Below are positions 11,747 through 24,258 of a stretch of DNA of 64,000 bases, one piece after another (the first letter of the stretch is position 1; every line of letters begins with the position of its first letter). The position numbers and the translations under genes are program-made. Origin of the DNA: Acytostelium subglobosum LB1 (taxonomy: Eukaryota > Evosea > Eumycetozoa > Acytosteliales > Acytosteliaceae); assembly GCF_000787575.1 (NCBI RefSeq), contig NW_012236501.1:285102-349101 (forward strand). Direction: 5' to 3'. The notes beneath the pieces are model-generated. The model ran no database searches, had not been told where the DNA came from, and was given only the letters and a program-made list of their open reading frames with translations.

Positions 11747-14322
11747 TTATTTTTTTTCTTTATTGGTTACAAGACAGTTGATCTCTTCCAACTTGGTAGT
11801 GACATTAATGATGTTTGATTTATCAGTTATGCATATTTTGATCAACTCATTAAAATGATTATTCAGCACCAACGGTACCATTGGACAATAGGTATCCATG
11901 ATCGATTCGAGTCTGAAATAGATATCATCCAATGAAAATCTTTTGAATGATGGCTTTGGTAACAACTCGATGATTACCACTCCAAGTGCTCCCAAGTCAA
12001 TGTTAGCCGAATCTGCCGTACTTCCTATTACTTCATCCATTTCCACTTGTCCAAACATTGATAAATAAATGTCTTGGGTGTTATCATCAATGTATATGAA
12101 CTCGAGTCTAAGGTTCATGTGTACATTTGTCGCAGAATAAGCATTGTAGAGCAATGCTTTAACCAACTTTGTTATCATCGCCAATGATTGAGTCATAGAC
12201 ATTGAAGAGATATGTTGCTTCAGGTATGATATTAGAGGTCTACGTCGCTCAAACATCAGATACCAAACGTCTTCATCATTGGAGCCAACTCCCTTTTGTT
12301 TGAATAATGCACAGAGTGGCAATGATATTGGGTAGTCCTTGGTTACATCATTGCCAGACTTGACTTGTAATGCCATCTTTGATTGAATGTGAGTGGTCCT
12401 TGGTGAGATCCTATTCTTGAAAACCTGTACCAGGTAGGAATGTTCCCTGAACATATAATCATACACTGGACCAATGTCACCATTCGCCACAGCAACGCTT
12501 GATAATTGATCCAGTTCAATGTTGTCGAATGGAAAGTGTAGCCTGCTATTCAGTGCCAAGGTATTGATATAGAGTAGTTGGTAACTGGTGAGGGCAATGT
12601 CAATGTCTCTTTGCAACATCTTTGATTCCTTGGTCAATCGGTCAAAGCGCACGAGTTGCAACTCTATGAATGTCTTGTATATCCTAAACCTCTCGCTCAC
12701 CACCTGAGAGATGTCCTTCATCATTGAGATTGTGTCGATTGAATCTGGATACATCTCAATCTGAGTCTTTAGATCAATCTTTGGAGCAAAAAACGATCGA
12801 GAAGGGATGTTAAAGTGCTGGATGACGGCACCAAACACAGATGTGCTGATGGTACTTGATATGGCAGTGGATAACTGGGTGGCGAGCGATGTCTTCAATG
12901 TCCTCTCCATTGCCACCAAAGAGTTCTTCATAATTGTTGATTCAAAGTCATCGTCATTCTCCATGATTGAACCAATGATGGCAGAAATCTCCTTCTCCAC
13001 ACACGTTTCCACCTCGGTGAGAACCTTGTCAATAGACTTCTTATGAAGGAATGCCATGGTCTGGGATAGAATGCCAGGTGCGTCGTCTGACTTGTTGGAC
13101 TTGAGGATTTCTTGTTGGAATGATTCGATGCACTTTGGATGGGACTCTAATGCTCTCTTGATGCTAGCTGGAATGCCACCAACTATAGTGGACATTGAAT
13201 TATTGATCTTTTTGACAAAGTCTGTGGCCACCATTTGATCAAATTCCTCCTTCAAGCTATCAAAGCCAGACTCGGTTGTCAGGTCAATGCGCAGCTGCAT
13301 GGACTCGATCTTTACTGAAACAGTGTGGCACTCGAGCTCAATCAACACAAACACTGGATCCCATTGTATCTGTAACAATCTTACAATCCACTTGATCAGC
13401 CTGTCGATGAACTGTTTGAAGATGTACTTGTTCTCTTTCGAGTCTGGGTATTTGATGAAGTGCAGAGAGTTGACGTTTGCGAATCTTCTTTCATCAATGG
13501 ATATGGATGAGCTCAGACTTGAGAAAACCGGACTGCTCTTGAGTTTCGAGTAGCAATCTGCCAGGTGATCGTTGATCACTGACTCTGGGACCTCCTCGCA
13601 AGGATCAATTTCTTTGTTCATTGCCACCACAGCCTTGGATGACTTGGTTTGGGCAAAGAACAGTGCCTCCTTGATGTCACACCAGTCCTTGGGCAGAGAC
13701 CTGATCATCTCGGGCATGGCCTCCACCTCGCCATCTGAGAAGGCGGCGTTGGTGTAGCAAAAGATGACGCCATTTGGTCGGTAAGCATTGAAGAACTCCT
13801 CGCGAATGGCTTTGAGTGATGCATGATCAGTCTTGCTATAACCTGGTACATCTATGAGCTCGAGTCCAGTCGCCAGCAGTGGTGATGGGAACTCGACCAA
13901 CACGATCGTTCTCGCCCACCTCTCGAATGCCTCTGGGTCATCATCACTACCCTGTGGTCGTGCAAGATGCACAGCCAGACGATCCTTTAGTTGCTTCTTC
14001 ATGTCCAAGTCAAACACTTTGTGATCGATTGTGATTGTATCTTTGTCCGAGTATTGTAGTTCTGATTGCTTGTTGGCATGATGTATGATCGTGCCGAATC
14101 TGATGCGTATAGTAGTCCCATGTGAAAGTATGCATATCCTTCCAGATGTATGACCGCCACCTGATGGCACCAGTTGGCATGACAATAATGTGTTGATCAA
14201 TGTTGTCTAAAGTGTGTTTGATTGATTGATTGATTCAATAAGTGTGTTAATGAGAGTGTGGTTGGGGGAGGCTGAGGCTGGAATGATTCCAGCCTCACTA
14301 TTGATCACACAATAAACATACC
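11747..14322 (-). CDS. Dynamin-like GTPase/pseudokinase, copy A (first exon decayed)
   Basis: Member of the window's eleven-gene family. The main exon 14206-11747 encodes 819 residues from TTLINTLLSCQLVPSGGGHT onward. Visible are the switch I-like GGGHTSGRICILS, G3 LIDVPGYSKTD, G4-like FAQTKSSKAV, a long helical middle, and a pseudokinase end (GDIGPVYDYMFREHSYLVQV, YLSMFG, LGVVIIELLPKP). Upstream, a GTATG donor at 14321 and a CTTTAG acceptor delimit an intron exactly where siblings split Walker A. The sequence before the donor reads only THDGK instead of PTHSGK and soon meets stops, and the usual IDDP leader is not found. I infer the first exon has decayed. It may be a pseudogene, or may use a start inside the large exon (14200), which would lack the P-loop. 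Confidence 0.72.
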
Positions 14323-14917
14323 TTTCCATCATGAGTTGAATATTTAAGTTGTAATTATTTTAAAAGAATGATCACTTTAGTTTTAAATCCAACTCCAACT
14401 TGTGAGTATAAGTGTGATACTACCAAGTCCCTACTATTAATTATTTTGAAACAATCAATTATATATATTGACATAATCATTCAAGTGTTTTAAATAGTTC
14501 AAAAATAATTAATAATAATTGAAAGAGATAGATATTTACTTTCATCGGGTACCAGTCGTGATCACTTCAATCACCTCACGTCTATCGATATTGAAGTGTG
14601 TCGCCTTTTGAAAAGTGTCCGAACCACTTCGGAATACGAAATTGTAACCCCAAATCGCGACATTTGATCGACTCATTTCCACCACCTATCTACCAAAAAG
14701 AGTGTGTTGGCCCTGGATAATGATCTTAAAAGGGGGTGGTCATCAGCCGACCACCGTCCCTCGGTATCCAGTTGCAAATGATCCATATTAATTAAATATC
14801 TGGACTCCAACTCTCGAAGCGAAATACAGATCATTGTCTGTCGATCATACACTGTCAATCAATCAATCACTTGTTCACAACAACTCAATCAGATACAAAC
14901 ACATACATATATACATA
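14323..14917. other. Spacer with decayed exon 1 of copy A, then chitobiase promoter
   Basis: About 595 bases. 14323-14540 is AT-rich and holds the unrecognisable remains of the copy A first exon. 14541-14830 is less AT-rich with no gene seen. The last 80 bases are the leader of the GH18 gene (CAATCAATCAATCA, then ACATACATATATACATA). Confidence 0.45.
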
Positions 14918-15991
14918 ATGTTACAAGTTAAAACAGTATTGTTATTGGTGTTGGCCATCAGTGTGATGATGGCTGTGGTGTCAGCTGCTCGCCCACCTTG
15001 CCCTTGTTCAGAAGAAACATTATGTAACCCAGTGTCACTGGCACCCCGTCCAGAGTTCTTTGGCTGGTCATGTGCCAACGATACTTATATGAACTACGAC
15101 TTTAACACTCTTACTACAATCTCATTGGACTATGATGATGGCGTTACTATCGACCCCCAACTCATATGTTACGCCCACGCCAAGGATGTGCGCGTTGTCA
15201 TCGATGTGATCTTTGACGCAGAGGTTGTCAACTTAGGCAACTTCACCTGGGAGCAAGAGTACATCAACACGCTGCTCACAATGATGCAGGACAACTACTT
15301 GGACGGTCTCAACTTTGACATTGAGCAGTCGTTCTCAGGCATGTCGTCGGCACTGTTCACGGCCTTCCTCGCCCAGCTCACCTACCAGTTCAAGCTCGTC
15401 GCCCCATACTGCCAGATCTCGATGGACACGACCTTCTCGCCAGACATTGGTCGCAACTTTGACTACACCGGTCTGGCCGACTCGATTGACTACATCATCA
15501 TGATGGACTACGACATCACCAACATGATCAACGACCCATTGCCCGACATCCTCTCGGGCATCCAGAAGTTCCTCGACCTGCAGATCCCACCCAACAAGTT
15601 GATTGCCGCGCTACCCTGGTACGGCTTTGACAACATCTGCACGTCCAAGTCGATTGAAGACATGAACTGTGACACCGTGACCGACTCGGTGGACATCATG
15701 CTCGATGGCGTGCTGGCCATCATCAACGACGCAAACATCACGTCCACAGGTGAGATCTGGTCAGACGCCAACACAATGCCATTCATCAACTACATCCATC
15801 CATCGGACAACCGCGTTCACCAGGCGTGGTATGAGAACCCACAGTCGGTTGCCGCCAAGGTCGCCGCCATCAAACCGTTCAACCTCGGCGGTATTGGTGT
15901 GTTCCAGTTTGAGACTATCGTTGGCACTGCTGTGCCCGCCAGCATTCAGCAGCAGATGTGGGATGCCACCTCCTCCTTCCTAACCAAATAA
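14918..15991 (+). CDS. Di-N-acetylchitobiase-like GH18 protein, secreted or lysosomal
   Basis: Single-exon, 357 residues. The upstream in-frame ATG at 14834 is rejected: starting at 14918 gives a clear signal peptide (MLQVKTVLLLVLAISVMMA, cleavage near VVSA|A). The mature part begins PCPCSEETLCNPV, as in lysosomal di-N-acetylchitobiase (CTBS), which removes the reducing-end GlcNAc from chitobiose cores of degraded N-glycans. The GH18 active-site motif is present as LDGLNFDIEQ, with Glu as proton donor. DYIIMMDYDI and LIAALPWYGFD match later strands of the barrel, and the Trp near HQAWYENPQS fits the substrate floor. It sits between GTPase copies A and B but is unrelated to them. Confidence 0.85.
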   Translation: MLQVKTVLLLVLAISVMMAVVSAARPPCPCSEETLCNPVSLAPRPEFFGWSCANDTYMNYDFNTLTTISLDYDDGVTIDPQLICYAHAKDVRVVIDVIFDAEVVNLGNFTWEQEYINTLLTMMQDNYLDGLNFDIEQSFSGMSSALFTAFLAQLTYQFKLVAPYCQISMDTTFSPDIGRNFDYTGLADSIDYIIMMDYDITNMINDPLPDILSGIQKFLDLQIPPNKLIAALPWYGFDNICTSKSIEDMNCDTVTDSVDIMLDGVLAIINDANITSTGEIWSDANTMPFINYIHPSDNRVHQAWYENPQSVAAKVAAIKPFNLGGIGVFQFETIVGTAVPASIQQQMWDATSSFLTK

Positions 15992-16162
15992 ACTTGACGT
16001 GTCGATCGATCCATCTTCATAATACCTCAAAACTACACATTGAAGGTCATCATACAATATTTTTCGCGAAACCTCACATTCAAATGGAAGTCGACAGTAG
16101 GACTATATCTTCATGACATTGTAGATGAATGTTAAAAGATTTATAGTTGTAAAGAGTGATAC

Positions 16163-18824
16163 CTAGGACGATAGATTGTTGAGTACTTCCAAACTTTGTA
16201 AGACATCAAAACTATTGGCAAAGGGAAGATACTCCAGCACCTCGAAAAGAGGAACATGATACACTGTTGGTATCTTATCATTGGAGGTGATGATTTGGAA
16301 GATTTCAGACTTTTTCTCGATCTTATTATATCTTTGCATTGTAGGTTTGGGCAACACCTCCAAGATGACAGTTCCAAGTGCTTCAAGGGACATTGGCTGC
16401 GACATTTTAGAATTTTCTCTTAATGATGAGAAGAGTATCTCATTGGTGGCGATATCTATAAACATGCGCTCCAACCTTACCGGCTTGTTCATTGGAACAT
16501 GAATTTTATGAATAATCAGAATATTCATAGCATGAGCAATACTATTGATGATGACCAATGATTGTTTGAATGTCATTGATGATATGTGTTCTGTGAGGTA
16601 TGCCAACAAAGGATCGCATTTCTTGAACACCAACAACCACTCCATTTGTTGTTGAGTTTTAGTTTGGAAGATGCCATGAAGTTGTAACATTGGTGGGTTA
16701 GAACCTCCTTCATTGATTCTGTCCAATCTAAAAATCAATAAAGTAATGTAATCACCAATGATCGATTGAGCCAAGTAGAGTTGATTCCTGAATACTCCAT
16801 TGTAAAATTTTCCAACATCTTCTTGTGAAAGCATGACTGTATTGTTGACTTGAATTTGATCGAATGGAAAATGCAACCTGGTGTCCAATGCCAGTACATC
16901 ACAAAAGAGTGTTTGATATTTTTCCATAGAGTCTTTGATACTCCCTGGTGTCATTCTAGTTGATTTGATACTCCTTTCCACAACTTCAAGCCGGTCAGTA
17001 TGGAAACCTATCAATTCCTCAAATCGATCATTGATCACCAAGTTAATGTTCCTGTTTGACTCAATAATATCTGGATACTTCTTAGCTTGTGACTTGAGAC
17101 TTCTCATGAATGTGGGAAGTTTGAAGTGATCAATGAACGATTCATACAATGTGGATTTGATCGTGTCCATAATTGATTTGGATAGGATGTCACAAAATGA
17201 TATGGAGTGAGTGGACTTGAAATCATCCATAGTGCCAATGATCAACAAAATTGATAATCGTTTGTCTTTTGGATTGAATCGAGCCATGGTGATAGAGCCA
17301 ATCTTACTGACCAAAGACTTCTCTGTCTGATTGATCACCTTGGTGAAGATGTTGTCGTATATGTTCTTCATTTCAAAATGGAATTTGTTTGATCTATATC
17401 TCTTATCCAGCTTCTCGATGGACTGCTCAACAAATTCGATGCTCTTCATGCTGGACTCCAGAGACAATACTTCTCTGATACCATTGGGAATCATATTGAT
17501 TATATCTCCTATAGCTTGAATAAATTCGATAATGTATGTACTCAGCTCATGTTTTGAATCAATCATAATTTTGTAATAGTTGATGTTGCTATCCCGGTAA
17601 ATCTGTAATGTGTTACACTGTTGCCACATTGATTTACACTCGAGTTCGATCATCCTTAGCAATGTGTGACCTTGTTGTTGGAACATCTTTGCAATCCACT
17701 TTATCAGTTGGTCGATGAATTGATTGAACATATATCTCGTTTCAACAGACCTGGGTTGTTTGATGAAATCCAGTGCATTGACAATTGAGAATCGTCTTTT
17801 GGATGCATTGCGAATCGATTTCTCAAGCTTTGAGAAGCAGATGTCTGTGTATGAGTTGATCAACTCGAGTGGCATCTCATCACCTTGTTCAATGTTGTTG
17901 TTGAGTGCAACCTCACTCTTGGACCTCTTGGTGTTGACAAAGAACATTGAATCATTGTGATCGCTCGGTAATGAGTGAATGAGATCAGGCATTGCCAACA
18001 CTTCACCATCAGTGAACGCCGTATTGTCGTAACAAAACATGACACCAGTTGGTGGGTAGACATTGAAGAACTGCTTGCGGATGCTGAACAATGATGCATG
18101 ATCAGAGATGCTGAAGCCTGGAACATCGATGATCTCCAATCCAGTCTGAAGCAATGCTGATGGGAACTCGACTCTCACAATCTTGCTGGCCCATTCTTTG
18201 AATGCCAATGGGTCTGCTTCATTGTCGATATCTGTTGGCCTTGATAGATGTTGTTTCAAAGTGATCTGTAGTTGTCTTTGATTCTCAATTGTGATGGTCT
18301 CATCATCGATACACTCTATCCTGCTGGGATGATCCTGATCTTGGTGTGGTATCACTTTGTAGAACTTGATTCTGATCTTTGTCGAGTGAGCCAGAATGCA
18401 TATCCTTCCTGATGTGTGACCGCCACCTGATGGCATCAGTTGACATGACAGTAATGTGTTGATCAATGTTGACTGTTTGTTTGTTTGATTGATTGATTGA
18501 TTGAGTGAGTAAGATTGATTGAGTGTTGCAATGACGATGACATACCTTTCCAGAGTGAGTTGGACCTGCCAGTACTATCTTGATGTTTGAGTTGTCATTG
18601 ATGTACCAATCGAATGATTTCGATGTGCCCACCACATCACCAAATGCTTTGTGACAATCTGACAGCTTGTTGGTCATGTCATAACACTCTGTCCTGAGAG
18701 CATTGAATGTGTTGAGTGATTCAATCAATCTCTTTGAAGGATCATCGATTGCCTCCAACTCTGTTGACAGTCTCTCAATGTGGTATTCATTGTTGAACAA
18801 CCAATGAGCATTGTTTGATCCCAT
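16163..18824 (-). CDS. Dynamin-like GTPase/pseudokinase, copy B (intact)
   Basis: Exon 1 18824-18546 (93 codons) and exon 2 18472-16163, 862 residues. N-terminal leader MGSNNAHWLFNNEYHIERLS, then the family motif ELEAIDDPSKRLIESLNTF. Walker A is GPTHSGK (87-93), with the intron directly after the Lys and STLINTLL beginning exon 2. Switch I-like MPSGGGHTSGRICILAHS resembles the dynamin region with its conserved Thr; G3 is IIDVPGFSISDH; G4-like FVNTKRSKSE. A long helical middle follows (about 300-580). The C-terminal kinase-like fold has EDVGKFYNGVFRNQLYLAQS, MLQLHGIF, LLVFKKCDPLLAYLTEHISS and EALGTVILEVLPKP. The catalytic residues are not kept. Probably a self-assembling membrane or scaffold GTPase; function unknown. 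Confidence 0.82.
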
Positions 18825-18899
18825 TATAATCTTGTTGTTATAGTTGTACTTGTAGCTGTTGTAGATGAAGAGGTTGTTCTGAATGAGTTCAAAATGAAT

Positions 18900-19600
18900 G
18901 TGTTTGTGTAAAGGTCACTTGACTTTGATTTTTCAAATTTTTGTGTGTGATCTCAAACTTGAAAAATCTCTTCATTCATCGAACACAAAGCATACAGATA
19001 CAGATAGAGATACAATGATGGAATGAATGCAAGTTCAACCAATCCATTCAAGAACCAATCACATAAATAGTTGAAATCAATCATTAAATCAACAACAAAC
19101 AACAAATCAGTTCGATATATATATTTACCAAGGTAGTTAGCAGTAAGAGAGACAATCGACATCATTCAAACATCATCACAATGATTGAGTGGATTAGTCT
19201 GACACACATTACATGCATTCAAGACATGACATTAGAACAAACTCATACATATTGATTCATCAACTAGGCATGAACCGGTTTTGTTCAAAGGCATTAGTAT
19301 ACAACATGATGATGGTAGTGTATACTTCTGGTGCGATCATTCATGAGAACGTTTAGAAGTTCATGTCACATTGATTATGTCACCAAGGACATATACATCT
19401 CGAAGTTTTGACATGTAATTGATCAAGAAGGCAGGTGATGCATTCCCAAACATTGCTGCAGAGATATCATCCACCCACACATCATATCCTTCTCCATTCA
19501 TGAATTGAAATATCCAAATCAATTAAACATTGTTGATCAATCTAACTCTGAACCAACAATAAAACATGAACATCTACTCTACATACATATGAATATGATT
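18900..19600. repeat. Non-coding repeat block beside GTPase copies (unit 1)
   Basis: Lies upstream of copy B and downstream of copy C. From about 18955 to 19560 it aligns by eye with 24470-25165. Shared stretches include AAGCATACAGATACAGATAGAGATAC, ACATTACATGCATTCAAGACATGACATTAG, CTTCTGGTGCGATCATTCATGAGAA and CACATTGATTATGTCACCAA (each shown here only in part). No long open frame is shared. It was probably copied with the GTPase genes. It could be an unspliced remnant, a regulatory block or a non-coding transcript. Confidence 0.6.
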
Positions 19601-19610
19601 TACTTGTCGT

Positions 19611-22359
19611 TTACTTATGATTATAGTTGGTGTTCACTTTGACACTTTGACGTGTTGAGGAGTCCTCAATGAGGACCTCCAACCTTTGTAAGATACTATC
19701 GTGGGCAGCATATTTACAATCCTGTTTTTTACAGTCGAAGAGCCACCGAACAAACTCTTGAAGTGGACCTCGATACCATATTGGTATCTTGTCATTGGAG
19801 TTGATGATACTGAAGATGCTATATACTAATTCATCCTCGAACTTATATCTCTGAAGTATAGGTTTTGGCAGCAGCTCCAAGACGATAGTGCCAAGTGAGG
19901 CCATGGAACTCGCTGTTACATTTGGTGGGTTGCGCCAATCATTATAATAATCACTGCATGGTGGGAAGAATATCTCATTGGTGGCGATATCTATAAACAT
20001 GGACTCCAGTCTGGCATTGGCCAATGACCCAATGGAACGCCCAAAAGCTTTTACGATACTTTTGATGATGATCAATGATTGTTTGAATGTCAATGATGAG
20101 ATGTGTTCATTTAGGTATTCCAACAATGTATCACATTTCTTGAACATCAACAACCACTCTTTACCTTCCTGACCATGTTGATGGGATGTTTGGAAGATGC
20201 CAAGAAGCGGTAACATTGGTAGGTCTTTCGATACTACGCCAATAATGTCCATTCGAGAAATATTTAAATGAATGTAATCACCAATGATTGACTTGATCAA
20301 GTATGTTTGGTTCCCAAACGTTCCATTGTAAATTCGTCCAAAGCTGTAATATGGAAGCACTGCACTACGGTCGACTTGGAGGTGGTCGAATGGGAAGTGC
20401 AACTTGGTGTCAAGTGCCAGTACATCACAATGAAGTGATCGGTATTGTTTAGTTGAGTGTTCGATACTCTCCATCGTCATGCTGGATGATTTGATACTCC
20501 TTTCCACAACATCAAATCGGCTGGTAAGGAAATTCTTTAATTCCTTTTTTCGATTATTAACCAAGTTTAAGCTAAAGCTAATGATCTTGTGTGGTTTGAT
20601 CGTGTCCGGGTACCTCTCGACTTGTGACTTGAGACTTCTCAGGAATGTGGGAGGTTTGAAGTGATTAATGAATGATTGATACAGTGTGTATTTGATCGTG
20701 TCCATTATTGATTTGGAAAGGACGTCGCAATATGATATGGAGTGGGTGGACTTGAAGTCATCCAACGAGCCATTAATTAGCATCATAGATAATGATTTTT
20801 TGTCACTCGAGCTCAATAGTTCCTTGATGTATGTGTCAATCTCATATAACACAGACATCTCTATCTGATTGACCACATTCTCGATGATGATGCTATCAAA
20901 AATGTGCTTCATTTCGTGATTGAATCTGGTTGATCTGTCTTTCTTATCCAACTTCTCGATAGACTTCTCAACCAATTCGATGCTCTTCTTGCTGGACTCC
21001 ATGACCAGCGCAACCTTGATAACATCTGGAATCTTGCCAATTGTCAGTTTCAATTTAACGAGAAGGTGTCTTTGACTCCAATATAGGTTGTTGAATGAAT
21101 CTTTCTTTAGTTTGTCAAAATCAACTTCATTAAGCTTATCATCTACTGAGACACATTGTTGCCACATTGATTTACACTCGATTTCGATCATCCTTAGGAA
21201 TATGTGACCTTGTTGTTGGAACATCTTTGCAATCCACTTGATCAGTTGGTCAATGTATTGGTTGAATATGTATCTCGTTTCAACAGACTTGGGTTGTTTG
21301 ATGAAATCATGTGCGTTGACAATTGAGAATCGTCTCTTGGATGCATTGTGAATCGATTTCTCAAGCTTTGAGAAACAGATGTCTGTGTAGGAGTTGATCA
21401 ACTCGAGTGGGATCTCATCACCTTGTTCAATATTGTTGTTGAGTGCCACCTCACTCTTGGATCTCTTGGTGTTGACAAAGAACATTGAATCATTGTGATC
21501 GCTCGGTAATGAGTGAATGAGATCAGGCATGGCTAACACCTCACCATCAGAGAAAGCTGTGTTGTCGTAACAAAACATGACACCAGTGGGTGGGTAGACA
21601 TTGAAGAACTGTTTGCGGATGCTGAACAATGATGCATGATCAGAGATGCTGAAGCCTGGAACATCGATGATCTCCAATCCAGTGGATAGCAGTATTGATG
21701 GGAACTCGACCCTCACAATCTTGCTGGCCCACTCTTTGAATGCCAATTGGTCTGCTTCATTGTCGTCGATACATGCTGGCCTTGATAGATGTTGTTTCAA
21801 GATTGTCTGAAGTTGTCTTTGATTCTCAATTGTGATGGTCTCATCATCGATGCATTCTAGCCTGCTGGGATGATCCTGATCTTGGTGTGGTATCAGTTCG
21901 AGGAACTTGATTCTGATCGTTGTCGAGTGAGCCAGAATGCATATCCTTCCTGATGTGTGACCGCCACCTGATGGCATCAGTTGACATGACAGTAATGTGT
22001 TGATCACTGTTGACTGTTTGTAAGATTATTCGATTGAGTGAGTAAGTTTGTTTGATTGCAATGATGATTGATGACATACCTTTCCAGAGTGAGTTGGACC
22101 AGCCAATACAATCTTGATGTTTGAGTTATCTTTGATGTACCAATCGAATTGGTTTGGATGTGCCAATCACATCACCAAATGCTTTGTGACAATCTGATAA
22201 CTGATTGATCTTTTCATAACACTCTGTCCTGAGAGCATTGAATGTGTTGAGTGATTCAATCAATCTCTTTGAAGGATCATCGATTGCCTCCAACTCTGTT
22301 GACAGTCTCTCAATGTGGTATTCATTGTTGAACAACCAATGAGGATTATTTGATCCCAT
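19611..22359 (-). pseudogene. Dynamin-like GTPase/pseudokinase, copy C (frameshift in exon 1)
   Basis: Exon 1 22359-22080 is 280 bases, one more than in copies B, D and G. It reads MGSNNPHWLFNNEYHIERLS and ELEAIDDPSKRLIESLNTF normally. Near 22155 an extra base after GGCACATCCAAA shifts it, so the P-loop GPTHSGK lies in another frame. Exon 2 22013-19611 is open for 800 codons and otherwise complete: STVINTLL (Val where siblings have Leu), GGGHTSGRICILAHS, IIDVPGFSISDH, FVNTKRSKSE, then a helical middle and YSFGRIYNGTFGNQTYLIKS, LLMFKKCDTLLEYLNEHISS, LGTIVLELLPKP. The open exon 2 suggests the shift is recent or a sequencing error. Confidence 0.75.
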
Positions 22360-22423
22360 TATAATATTGTTGTTTTTGTTGTTGTTATAGTTGTAGATAT
22401 AGTTGTTGTAGTTGTATATGTAG

Positions 22424-22567
22424 TAGTAGTAATGATCTTGAACTGAACCATCACCTTCACCTCATTTGTGAAGGTGTCACAGCCTCTTTCTTTTGGAAAG
22501 CGTTTAAAATGGATACCTTCACAAATGAGGTGAGGGTGAATGGTTCAGTTCAAGATCATTACTACTA
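22424..22567. repeat. Perfect-looking foldback hairpin, about 55-base arms
   Basis: Left arm 22424-22478 begins TAGTAGTAATGATCTTGAAC; the right arm 22512-22567 is its near-exact reverse complement, with one or two mismatches and a one-base bulge. The loop is about 33 bases. It lies in the spacer between copy C and the SET/MYND gene. Candidates are a small foldback (MITE-like) element or a pre-miRNA-like hairpin; dictyostelids are known to make miRNAs. No target-site duplication is obvious. Confidence 0.8.
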
Positions 22568-22792
22568 CCCCATTGATTACATGTAAGATTACACTGTTTT
22601 TTCAAGTTTAGTCAATCAGTTGATGCCTCGAACAAATGATACAGATACAGACACAGAGATACACAGATACCATCGATAATATTTATTGTGTTTTTGTCAC
22701 ATTGATAGATATGATGATCATCATTGGACAGTTGGAGCTCCTCAAACCTCATCGAGCTGCTCTTCTGGAAACATTGTCACATGTCCTTTGCT

Positions 22793-24258
22793 TCATTGGT
22801 ATACCCGCCCGTCAAAGTCGGCTGACGGGATCGGCTCCCAGATACGCAAATGGTTTGAGTCCAACGCCTGTTCACATGTAGGACATTGGTAGTCCTGGTT
22901 GTTGGCGACGCACCGGGGGCACTGGCAGTAGAATCCATTCTCTTCAAGGAGGGAGTCGATGCGCTTCGATCGTGAGAGCATGATATCCAGCATTGTTGTC
23001 GTGATGTCCTCTCCTGCCTTGATGGCTTGAGTAGTGCGGTACACCGACATGCCATTGCTGTCCAGGTAGTGGGTGCAGTTTGGTAGACATGAGTGTTTGA
23101 AGTAGTTGGATGATGGGTACACCGCGCGACCAATATCGGTGCTCTGTATCGAGTCAATGACCGTGATCGTATTGTTTGAGAGATTGGAGGCAATATCCAC
23201 TATGTGCTGCCGATTGAATCGTGCCAAGAACTCAGGACCCTTGAACTTGTCAATCAGTTTGAATGCTGGCTCCATCAACTTCATATAGCTGTCCAAGGTG
23301 GAGCTGTTGCCGATGCGAGGGGTGAAGTGATCGATGTCGTCCAGCGTGTCAAAGATGAACGGTAACTGGTCCTTCCGCCATGTTGATGGTGTGTTCTGTT
23401 TGGTGGCCTTGCCCTCCATGTGTTGGATGATGCGCAGAAACAAACGAATGAAGTACCTTGTGTTGCGACTGCCTTCCTTTTGCATGTCAGCAAGCATGCG
23501 GCACTCTGACTCGTGTTCCTGTACAATCGTACACTCTTACACTTTAGACACAGTACATGCTTACAGTCTAGACACAAGTTTGTTAGTCTTCCGATCATTC
23601 GTTCAACCATCATCAATCAATCAATCATTCATTTTAACTTAAATTTGATGTTACGTAGACATGATGAGCAATGACTGAGCATGGTGTCATCGTTGGGCGT
23701 TATGTTGAAGGGTGCCACTCGCATGACGACAGTGCCCTTGGGGATATCCTTGGTCGCCACAATCGTTCGACCTTTATCGCCTTCCCATGCCAAGGAGATG
23801 GGGAATGCGCTAAATGTTGGGTCGTTAGCCAGCCTCTCGCGGGTATAAACACGATTGAGTGCGTTCTGTCGTTGATGGTGAAGCAGATAGTCCAGCTGCT
23901 TCTTGATCTGATCCCTCACTTCAAGGTTTTGGCTGTTGGCAATGCGAATGCCTTGTTGTAGCCTGGCAATGGACTGGTCAAACATGCAGAGTGTCTGAAG
24001 GGAGATAGCCAATCGGAAGTAATGCTCTGGGTCAGATTCGTTGTGTGTGATGGCCTTCTCAGCTGCAGTGACTGTCTCTGGTATGCAGTTAAGTATGAAA
24101 TAGCACGACCATAGGTTCAAGGCGTCAGATGCGGCCATCTTCTTGATCTCGGCCTTGTCCTCAGCTGCAGAGGGACTATTGAACTCCGATGTGCTGATAA
24201 CAACATTGAAGAGATAACGTTGAGTAAGATATTGAGACCCAGTATAACTTCCATTCAT
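22793..24258 (-). pseudogene. SET/MYND (SMYD-like) protein, apparently frameshifted
   Basis: SMYD-family lysine methyltransferase-like gene. The first block (24258-23640) has TPR-like helices, SLAWEGDKGRTIVATKDIPKG (start of the SET fold) and the first MYND pair, HCSSC. The last block (23497-22793) has the SET motifs KHSCLPNC and the post-SET cysteines CQCPRC. Between them, LCLDCKHVLCLKC and EHESECRMLADM belong to one MYND finger but lie in different frames near 23530, and no intron of sensible size resolves this. A second discontinuity lies at the 5' end: KRMAELGARSNLTYEWKLY is readable upstream of 24258 (to about 24310) in another frame and looks like the true TPR start. So either a pseudogene with two one-base shifts or errors in the assembly. 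Gene limits are uncertain. Confidence 0.65.

Noticed and set aside
14834-14917. Upstream in-frame start for the chitobiase-like gene
   Set aside because: It would bury the signal peptide 28 residues inside the protein; the leader is repeat-like CAATCAATCAATCA.
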